From: an uncultured Planctomycetaceae bacterium
GTDB taxonomy: Bacteria > Planctomycetota > Planctomycetia > Planctomycetales > Planctomycetaceae
DNA length: 5,619 bases
NCBI GenBank assembly: GCA_903823545.1
Contig: CAIJTL010001294.1
Coordinates: forward strand, 1-5,619
Direction: 5' to 3'
The position numbers were made by a program, and so were the translations under genes. Under the pieces are notes generated by a model, which saw nothing but the letters and a program-made list of their open reading frames with translations, was not told the origin of the DNA and searched no databases. Below are positions 1 through 5,619 of the stretch, piece after piece (the first letter of the stretch is position 1; every line of letters starts with the position of its first letter).

Positions 1-1176
1 ACGGACAACTACCCGGCAGACTGCTTAGTGGAAGACTGCATCATTCGTCATGTCGGCGTTGTCGAGAAACAGGCGACCGGAGTAGAGATATCCATGGCTC
101 AGGGAATCACGATCCGGCATTGCTCGATTTACGATGCCTCCCGCGCTGGTATCAACATCGGCGACGGTTGCTGGGGTGGTAATGTAATCGAATTCTGCGA
201 TGTGTTCGACACTGTGCGCGAAACTGGCGATCATGGTTCGTTCAATTCGTGGGGTCGCGACCGATTCTGGGGATTAAAAGCACCTGCAGGAGAGTTGCCA
301 ACGCTGGCACTCCTCGACGCCGTGAAGCCGAACATTATTCGCAACAGTCGGTGGCGCTGCGATCACGGTTGGGATGTTGACCTCGATGACGGTTCATCAA
401 ACTTCGAGATCTACAACAATCTTTTCCTGAACGGCGGACTCAAGCTTCGCGAAGGATTCCACCGTCGAGTCTGGAATAATATTACCGTCAACAATTCGCT
501 GCACCCCCATGTCTGGTACGAAAACAGCGGCGACATCGTAACTAATAACATCTGGATGGGCGCGTATCGTCCCGCTCTAATGAAGAGCGGACAATGGGGA
601 AAACTGGTGGATTCGAATCTGTTTACCACCAACGAAACCGACCGCACGAAATTTGCTGGCAACGGTTGTGATGCGCACTCGATCGTCGGCGACCCTTTGT
701 TCGTTAACCCGGCCAAGGGCGATTACCGAGTGCGAGACGAATCGCCGGCTTTAAAACTCGGTTTCAAAAATTTCCCGATGGACAAGTTTGGTGTGCAATC
801 GCCAAGGCTTAAAGCCATTACACGCACCCCGGTTTTGCCTGCACAAAAACAAACCAAGACCACCAATCCAGGGCGCCCGACCGACACCTGGCTCGGTGCT
901 ACCATTCAGGAGTTACAAGGCGCTGAATTTTCCAGCTTTGGTGTGTCTAAAGAAAGTGGCGGAGTTCACCTGACAAAAGTCCCCGCAAGAAGTCTCGCCG
1001 CCAAAGCCGGTTTCCGCGACAACGATTTGATCCAAGGCGTCAATGGTAAAACTGTGACTGGCCTCCGAGAGTTTTTCGCTATCGTCAACTCCGCTGTTGG
1101 CAAGCCGCTTTCGATTTCATTCGTGCGTAACCAGAAAAAGCAAGCCGCTACAGTGACACTACCAACAAAGGAATAA
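1..1176 (+). CDS. Right-handed parallel beta-helix protein with C-terminal PDZ domain (5' truncated)
   Basis: The reading frame is open from the first base, so the start and any signal peptide lie upstream; the GTG at position 28 is an internal valine codon, not a credible start. 391 residues are visible. Residues 1-230 show the short, Asn/Gly/Asp-rich beta-strand coils of a parallel beta-helix (for example EIYNNLFLNGG, VWNNITVNN, IVTNNIWM), followed by GDPLFVNPAKGDYRV near residue 230, a signature that often closes such helices. A linker rich in Thr, Lys and Pro leads to a PDZ domain at about residues 293-387, with the GVHLTKV strand, AAKAGF, and DNDLIQGVNGKTV (the usual 'GD.I..vnG' region). 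Two conserved-looking polar clusters, DHGSFNSWGRDR (77-88) and DVDLDDGSSN (125-134), are candidate ligand or catalytic sites. The fold is typical of polysaccharide lyases and some hydrolases; the former cluster reminds me of GH141-like proteins, but I cannot confirm this. The fold and PDZ calls are firm, the enzymatic activity is not. The gene ends 9 nt before the next. Confidence 0.85.
   Translation, partial: TDNYPADCLVEDCIIRHVGVVEKQATGVEISMAQGITIRHCSIYDASRAGINIGDGCWGGNVIEFCDVFDTVRETGDHGSFNSWGRDRFWGLKAPAGELPTLALLDAVKPNIIRNSRWRCDHGWDVDLDDGSSNFEIYNNLFLNGGLKLREGFHRRVWNNITVNNSLHPHVWYENSGDIVTNNIWMGAYRPALMKSGQWGKLVDSNLFTTNETDRTKFAGNGCDAHSIVGDPLFVNPAKGDYRVRDESPALKLGFKNFPMDKFGVQSPRLKAITRTPVLPAQKQTKTTNPGRPTDTWLGATIQELQGAEFSSFGVSKESGGVHLTKVPARSLAAKAGFRDNDLIQGVNGKTVTGLREFFAIVNSAVGKPLSISFVRNQKKQAATVTLPTKE
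1167..1172 (+). promoter_or_regulatory. Weak ribosome binding site for the PDZ/toroid gene
   Basis: AAAGGA lies in the last codons of the upstream gene, 13 nt before the ATG at 1186. The spacing is longer than ideal, and nothing better lies in between, so initiation may depend partly on ribosomes that finish the upstream gene. Confidence 0.4.
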
Positions 1177-1185
1177 TCTGATCCT

Positions 1186-3600
1186 ATGAAAAGCAATCTC
1201 GAATATCTTGCAACCCTAGCCATTTTCGTAACGATCGGCTCAGTCTTCGGGGCGGAGGTACCCGCTCCGGACTTCACCAAGGGCGACAAGATCCCTAAAA
1301 AAGCGAAGCATGACTGGAATCTCGGTGCCACCGGCCTGCGTGGCTGGATTTATTGCAACAAGATGGTCACCTCAGACGCTCGCCAAATCGCGATCACCAA
1401 AGTGGAGAGCAATTCTCCCACCGATGGCATCTTTGCGGTCGGCGATGTGATTCTCGGCGTCGGCGGCAAGCCGTTTTCCTATGACCCGCGCACCGAAATG
1501 GGTAAGGCTATAACCCTTGCAGAATCGGAAGCAGGCCAAGGCAAGCTTAGCCTGACCCGGTGGCGCGCTGGCAGCACAGCGGAAATCGTGGTGAAGCTCC
1601 CGGTGCTTGGAACTTACAGCGCCACGGCGCCCTACGATTGCCCGAAGTCAAAACGCATTCTCGAACAAGGGTGCAAAGATCTCGCCAAACAGATGGCAGA
1701 TCCCTCCTATGCAAAGCGGCAAGACCCTATCCCCCGATCGCTCAATGCCCTCGCTTTGTTAGCCAGCGGCGACACCGACTATCTCCCGCTGATCAAGAAG
1801 GAAACCAAGTGGGCCGCAAACTACAAAACCGAGGGAATGGCAACATGGTATTACGGCTACGTCATGATGTTCCTTTCCGAATATAAGATTGCAACGGGCG
1901 ATGATTCGGTCATGCCCGGTTTGACGCGACTCGCCCTCGAAGCAGCCAATGGTCAAAGCGCAGTCGGTTCGTGGGGCCATGGGTTCGCAAAGCCCGACGG
2001 ACGACTTGGCGGCTACGGGATGATGAACTCGCCGGGTTTGCCTCTGACGATCTCGCTGGTGATGGCCCGTGAGGCGGGCGTGAAAGACCCGGCCTTAGAT
2101 CTGGCGATCGAGCGCAGTGCCAAGTTGTTACGCTTTTATATTGGTAAAGGTGCGATTCCTTACGGCGATCATAGTCCATGGATTGAAAATCACGAGGACA
2201 ATGGCAAGTGCGGGATGGCTGCCGTGCTGTTCAACCTGCTCGGTGAATCGAAAGGGGCAGAGTTCTTTTCGCGCATGAGTGTCGCTTCACATGGATCGGA
2301 GCGGGACACCGGACACACCGGCAATTTTTTCAACATCCTTTGGGCGATGCCAGGCGTTGCCATGTCGGGACCCCAGGCAACGGGGGCGTGGATGAGCGAA
2401 TTTGGGACATGGTATTACGACCTCGCACGCGGCGCGAACGGAAACTTCCTGCACCAAGGCCCTCCGGAACCTGAAGAAGACAGCTTCGCGGGATGGGATA
2501 GCACCGGCGGCTATCTGCTGGCCTACGCCATGCCGCTGAAGAAGCTTTATCTCACTGGCAAAAAGCCCGACGCAGTGCCGCAACTCAATGCCGCCGCAAC
2601 TCAGTCACTCATACTCGACGGGCGTGGCTGGAACAACAAAGATCGTAAAAGCTTCTACGATGCGCTAAGTGAAGAACAACTCCTCGAGCGTCTTCGCAGT
2701 TGGTCGCCGGTGGTGCGCGAGCGAACCGCCATGGCTATCGGAAGGCGCAAGAACGCTCTCGTGACACCTTTGGTCGAGATGCTCGATTCCCCGAACATTG
2801 ATGCTCGTTATGGCGCCTGCCAGGGGTTGATTTTCCTGCGCGGCCGTGGAGCGCCTGCCGTAGATGCCTTACAAAAAACGCTCTCGCATCAAGACCTCTG
2901 GCTCCGAATCAAAGCGGCTGAAGCACTCGCAGCCATCGGCGCTCCCGCAATGAAGGCTGTGCCACAACTACTCGAACTGCTGGCGCAAGTGGATGTGAAG
3001 AATGACCCCCGCGGCATGCAGCAACGCTATCTCTCCTTCTCCCTGTTTGAGCGTGATGGCATGCTCGGCCGATCACTGGAAGGTGTGGACCGCCCCGCCC
3101 TCTACAAGGCCGTGCGCGCCGGACTGAAAAATGAGGACGGCCGTGCTCGTGGCAGCATTGGTTCCGTCTATCGCTATCTCTCACTCGAAGAAATCAAGCC
3201 CTTACTTCCTGCCATCCACGAAGCAATCGTAAAGCCTGCGCCGAGCGGCGAAATGTTCGCCGACGGGATCCGCGTGGAGGGCCTGCGTCTGCTGTCGCAG
3301 CACCACATCGAGGAAGGCACGAGCGCTCTGGTGAAATACACCCGTGATCAGAATCCATGGGAAAGCCAAATTCGCACCCCTGAGCTTATGAAAATTCTTC
3401 TCACCTACGGCACTCACGCCAAGGCAGTCATTCCAGAACTGATCAAGATCGCAGACTACTTCGAGAAGGAAGAGAAAGACTTCCCAAGGAAACTGATGCT
3501 CCAAAAAGCCAAGAGCGTCCGCGATACGATCACTGCGATTGAAGCCTCGACGGACACTCCAAAAATTATCCGCATCAAAGAGGAAAAGAGCTCCAAGTGA
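1186..3600 (+). CDS. Exported PDZ / helical toroid (DUF6288-like) / HEAT-repeat protein
   Basis: Complete, 804 residues. The N-terminus (one Lys, then a hydrophobic stretch ending SVFGAEV) reads as a Sec signal peptide cleaved near residue 22-23, which supports the ATG at 1186. Residues about 45-140 form a PDZ domain: WNLGATGLRGWIY, IAITKVESNSP, then VGDVILGVGGKPF. Residues about 180-455 are helical and rich in Gly, Trp and Tyr, like an alpha/alpha toroid, with two polar clusters: GDHSPWIENHEDNGKCGM (327-344) and HGSERDTGHTGN (369-380). Residues about 490-780 are HEAT-like helical pairs (for example VRERTAMAIGRR, LRIKAAEALAAIGAPA). The PDZ plus toroid arrangement matches my recollection of DUF6288 proteins of PVC bacteria; no biochemical function is known to me. 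It could be a scaffold, a peptide-binding adaptor or an uncharacterised enzyme. It lies in the same frame as the upstream gene, separated by TAA and three codons. The 3' end overlaps an in-frame GTG of the next reading frame, but that GTG is probably not used. Confidence 0.88.
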   Translation: MKSNLEYLATLAIFVTIGSVFGAEVPAPDFTKGDKIPKKAKHDWNLGATGLRGWIYCNKMVTSDARQIAITKVESNSPTDGIFAVGDVILGVGGKPFSYDPRTEMGKAITLAESEAGQGKLSLTRWRAGSTAEIVVKLPVLGTYSATAPYDCPKSKRILEQGCKDLAKQMADPSYAKRQDPIPRSLNALALLASGDTDYLPLIKKETKWAANYKTEGMATWYYGYVMMFLSEYKIATGDDSVMPGLTRLALEAANGQSAVGSWGHGFAKPDGRLGGYGMMNSPGLPLTISLVMAREAGVKDPALDLAIERSAKLLRFYIGKGAIPYGDHSPWIENHEDNGKCGMAAVLFNLLGESKGAEFFSRMSVASHGSERDTGHTGNFFNILWAMPGVAMSGPQATGAWMSEFGTWYYDLARGANGNFLHQGPPEPEEDSFAGWDSTGGYLLAYAMPLKKLYLTGKKPDAVPQLNAAATQSLILDGRGWNNKDRKSFYDALSEEQLLERLRSWSPVVRERTAMAIGRRKNALVTPLVEMLDSPNIDARYGACQGLIFLRGRGAPAVDALQKTLSHQDLWLRIKAAEALAAIGAPAMKAVPQLLELLAQVDVKNDPRGMQQRYLSFSLFERDGMLGRSLEGVDRPALYKAVRAGLKNEDGRARGSIGSVYRYLSLEEIKPLLPAIHEAIVKPAPSGEMFADGIRVEGLRLLSQHHIEEGTSALVKYTRDQNPWESQIRTPELMKILLTYGTHAKAVIPELIKIADYFEKEEKDFPRKLMLQKAKSVRDTITAIEASTDTPKIIRIKEEKSSK

Positions 3601-3644
3601 AAATCAGAACCACCACACAAAACAAATACAAGCAAGGAACAATA
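3601..3644 (+). other. A-rich intergenic leader between genes 2 and 3
   Basis: This 44-nt spacer is dominated by A and C with very few T or G, so it should be nearly unstructured in the mRNA. I see no hairpin followed by a T run and no -35/-10 pair, so it looks like an internal operon leader that keeps the start site open, not a terminator or promoter. Confidence 0.5.
3634..3639 (+). promoter_or_regulatory. Ribosome binding site that decides the esterase start
   Basis: AAGGAA sits 5 nt before the ATG at 3645. This favours 3645 over the GTG at 3597, which has no clear purine-rich site at a proper distance, and over the ATG at 3675, which has only a short AGG upstream. Confidence 0.65.
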
Positions 3645-5465
3645 ATGAAACAGAACACCTTCAGGCACATCAAAATGAAATACATCGCCACATTACTCAT
3701 CACGACACTCTTTGCCGCTGCCAACGCCGAAGCGAAGCCGCTCAAAGTCTTCATCCTCGCCGGCCAGTCCAACATGGAGGGTCATGCGGCGATCAGCACT
3801 TTTGACTACATCGGCAAGGATCCGCTGACGGCACCCTTGCTCAAGGAGATGCGCAATCCCGATGGGACGCCGCGTGTATGTGATAAGGTCTGGATGTCCT
3901 ATTTGACCGGCCCTTATGACGGCAGTGCCAATGGTGAGGGCCTGGGTAAGTTGACTGCCGGCTTCGGCGAACGCGGAAATCAGCCCACCAAGCTAAGCGG
4001 CAAGATTGGTCCCGAGTTTACCTTCGGGATTTTTATGGAGAAAGAACTGAAGGAGCCCATCCTTATTATCAAGACTGCGTGGGGTGGCAGATCACTCAAC
4101 ACCGAATTCCGTCCGCCCAGTGCCGGGCAATACAAACTGCCCAAGCAAATTCAGGAAGTGTGGGACAAATATCCCCAGGGCGCCCACGGGGTCCCCAAGC
4201 TCGAGGACCGTAAAAAATGGCAGGCTGACAAGGATGCCGCCTCGGGTGTGTTTTACCGAATGATGATCGATCATGTTAAAAAGGTGCTGGCAGATCCCAA
4301 GCGGGTCTGTCCGGAATATGACGCTAAGGCTGGCTATGAACTGGCCGGTTTTGTCTGGCTTCAGGGTTTTAACGACCTGGTCGATGGGACTACTTATCCC
4401 GGCCCCGACCAACCTGGGAAATACGATGTTTATTCAGACCTGCTAGCCAAGTTCATTCGCGATGTTCGCAAAGACCTGTCAGCCCCAAAGATGCCATTCG
4501 TGATCGGCGTACTTGGAGTCGACGGTGAGGGCAAAAATGTTAATTTCCGCAAGGCTATGGCCGCGCCGGCCAACATGCCCGAGTTCAAGGGCAATGTGGT
4601 TGCTGTTGAGACCGCTCCCTTCTGGGATCACGCCATTGCCGCCGCACAACCCAAGCAGGGCGAGTTTAACAATATCGTTGGTATAGCTCACACATTGAAA
4701 AAAGATGGCTCTTTCGACCGGGAATGGAAATGGGAGAATTACTGGAAGCCGATTGGCAAACCGCTGCCAGAGGAACGGATCTGGCGCTTCGTTACGATCG
4801 ATCCAACCGAGAAGAAGGACAAGATGGAAAAATATGACGGCAGGCGATTCCGTGACATCACGCCGCCAGCCGGGATGGAGAATTGGTTCATGCCCGACTT
4901 CGATGACAGTAAATGGGCAGAAGGCAAGGGCCCCATCGGAAAGGGAGTCTGGAAACACAGCGGAATCACCTTGGACAAATTCCCATCAACATGGGGAAAG
5001 GGCGAATTCCTGCTGATGCGCACAACTTTTGAAGTTGAAGACCTAAACTACGAGTCATATCGCATCGCGATTTTGGCAAGACAAGGATTCCATGTTTATT
5101 TGAACGGACAAAAGATACACACCTACATCTGGTGGCAAGACTCTCCGCGTTATGGTTCCATCGTCCTCAAAAACGAACAGATCAAATATTTAAAGAAGGG
5201 GAAGAACGTATTGGCGGCCTATGCCAATGACCAATATGACCTTAAGTCTCCAGAACATTATGCCGGGATAGATCTGCGGATTGAGGGTATCACCAAAGCA
5301 GACCAAGAGAAGCTTGATCTCGCCTTGGAAGAAATCTTTTCGCGTAAAGATAAAGAAATCCTAAAAGGCGCTTCCAATGGTGGTTACCATTATTTGGGCA
5401 GTGCGAAGATCTTTGCCCAGATGGGCAAGGCATTCGCCGAGGGAATTTTGAATTTAAAGAAATAA
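3645..5465 (+). CDS. Exported SASA-family (SGNH) carbohydrate O-acetylesterase with jelly-roll insert
   Basis: Start chosen at ATG 3645 (606 residues), backed by an AAGGAA site and a signal peptide that ends ANA-EA near residue 28; ATG 3675 would give a shorter signal peptide and the same mature protein. SGNH blocks are clear: block I LAGQSNMEGH with nucleophile Ser42, block II KTAWGGRSL with oxyanion Gly147/148, block III WLQGFND with Asn243, and the last block YHYLGSAK with His582. The family (sialate O-acetylesterase/acetylxylan esterase, CE6-like) removes acetyl groups from sugars. Between block III and the histidine lies a domain of about 170 residues (379-550) with MPDFDDSKWAEG, FHVYLNGQKI and KKGKNVLAAYAND, typical of galactose-binding-like jelly rolls, probably a glycan-binding or pocket-shaping module. 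The residue three before His582 is Gly579, so the usual DxxH aspartate is absent there. The substrate cannot be told from the sequence. Family call firm; CE6 versus a CE20-like assignment is open. Confidence 0.9.
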   Translation: MKQNTFRHIKMKYIATLLITTLFAAANAEAKPLKVFILAGQSNMEGHAAISTFDYIGKDPLTAPLLKEMRNPDGTPRVCDKVWMSYLTGPYDGSANGEGLGKLTAGFGERGNQPTKLSGKIGPEFTFGIFMEKELKEPILIIKTAWGGRSLNTEFRPPSAGQYKLPKQIQEVWDKYPQGAHGVPKLEDRKKWQADKDAASGVFYRMMIDHVKKVLADPKRVCPEYDAKAGYELAGFVWLQGFNDLVDGTTYPGPDQPGKYDVYSDLLAKFIRDVRKDLSAPKMPFVIGVLGVDGEGKNVNFRKAMAAPANMPEFKGNVVAVETAPFWDHAIAAAQPKQGEFNNIVGIAHTLKKDGSFDREWKWENYWKPIGKPLPEERIWRFVTIDPTEKKDKMEKYDGRRFRDITPPAGMENWFMPDFDDSKWAEGKGPIGKGVWKHSGITLDKFPSTWGKGEFLLMRTTFEVEDLNYESYRIAILARQGFHVYLNGQKIHTYIWWQDSPRYGSIVLKNEQIKYLKKGKNVLAAYANDQYDLKSPEHYAGIDLRIEGITKADQEKLDLALEEIFSRKDKEILKGASNGGYHYLGSAKIFAQMGKAFAEGILNLKK

Positions 5466-5490
5466 ACAAGAGAAATAAAGGAGACTAAAA
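5466..5490 (+). promoter_or_regulatory. A-rich spacer with strong ribosome binding site for gene 4
   Basis: The 25-nt gap contains AAAGGAG at 5477-5483, followed by 7 nt and the ATG at 5491. This is a near-ideal Shine-Dalgarno arrangement and the strongest in the window. No terminator is present, so gene 4 should be co-transcribed with the esterase. Confidence 0.75.
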
Positions 5491-5619
5491 ATGAATACAA
5501 AAACAACAAGAACAATAGCATGCGCAATGGTTGCTATGTTATTGATAGTGGGTGTGGTGATGGCGCAGGAGGCCGGGGTGGACAAGTCGCCCGCAAAGTT
5601 CAAAGGACCCGTGAAGGTC
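5491..5619 (+). CDS. Exported protein of unknown function (3' truncated)
   Basis: Forty-three codons are visible and the frame stays open to the window edge. The start is supported by an AAAGGAG site 7 nt upstream. The N-terminus is a textbook signal peptide: a basic n-region (MNTKTTRTIA), a hydrophobic core (MVAMLLIVGVV) and a cleavage site MA-QE near residue 24-25. There is no lipobox cysteine at the cleavage point, so a soluble exported protein is more likely than a lipoprotein. The mature part seen so far (QEAGVDKSPAKFKGPVKV) is too short to place in a family. Its position directly behind the esterase suggests that it belongs to the same polysaccharide-related operon. The first codons are A-rich compared with the genes before it. 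Confidence 0.8.
   Translation, partial: MNTKTTRTIACAMVAMLLIVGVVMAQEAGVDKSPAKFKGPVKV

Noticed and set aside
28..30. GTG as the start codon of the beta-helix gene
   Set aside because: The frame is open to the window edge and the preceding residues (TDNYPADCL) continue the beta-helix pattern; a start here would also leave an exported-type protein without a signal peptide.
966..1331. Minus-strand open frame of 121 codons across the junction of genes 1 and 2
   Set aside because: It overlaps the PDZ domain of gene 1 and the signal peptide of gene 2, both well supported, and the translation looks like a shadow frame.
1560..1886. Plus-strand frame of 108 codons inside gene 2
   Set aside because: It is an alternate frame of a well-supported protein, rich in Arg, His and Gln as expected of a shadow, with no ribosome site.
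2653..3525. HEAT-like region as a phycobilisome lyase or DNA glycosylase (AlkD-like) domain
   Set aside because: HEAT-type helices alone do not support either function, and the protein carries a signal peptide, which argues against a cytoplasmic DNA role.
3601..3644. Possible terminator or promoter between genes 2 and 3
   Set aside because: No inverted repeat with a T run and no convincing -35/-10 pair is visible; the segment is simply A/C-rich.
4479..4958. Minus-strand open frame of 159 codons inside the esterase gene
   Set aside because: It lies antisense to the SASA coding region, where the plus-strand protein shows clear family motifs on both sides, and its translation shows no recognisable domain.

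Overview
The window (about 53% G+C by eye) looks like a piece of a chromosome from the Planctomycetes-Verrucomicrobia-Lentisphaerae (PVC) group. The reasons are the family set (a beta-helix protein with a C-terminal PDZ domain, a PDZ/helical-toroid/HEAT protein, and a SASA-type esterase with a jelly-roll insert) and the overall style of large exported enzymes in one transcription unit. This placement rests on family recall, not on a marker gene.

Layout: four genes, all on the + strand, with short gaps of 9, 44 and 25 nt. (1) Positions 1-1176 hold the 3' part of a right-handed parallel beta-helix protein that ends in a PDZ domain. (2) Positions 1186-3600 hold a complete exported protein of 804 residues with a PDZ domain, a helical (alpha/alpha toroid-like) domain resembling DUF6288, and HEAT-like repeats. 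(3) Positions 3645-5465 hold a complete exported SGNH/SASA carbohydrate esterase of 606 residues, with a jelly-roll domain inserted ahead of its catalytic-histidine block. (4) Positions 5491-5619 hold the first 43 codons of a further exported protein that runs off the window. No RNA gene, mobile element, CRISPR array, terminator or convincing minus-strand gene is seen.

How they may work together: the three genes with visible 5' ends all encode an N-terminal signal peptide. The beta-helix fold is typical of polysaccharide lyases and hydrolases, and the SASA protein should remove acetyl groups from a glycan. The best reading is an operon for processing an acetylated extracellular or periplasmic polysaccharide, with the substrate unknown. 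The role of the PDZ/toroid/HEAT protein is the main open question. PDZ domains in two adjacent gene products, both attached to repeat-rich domains, suggest that the products recognise a common peptide tail or assemble together, but this is inference.
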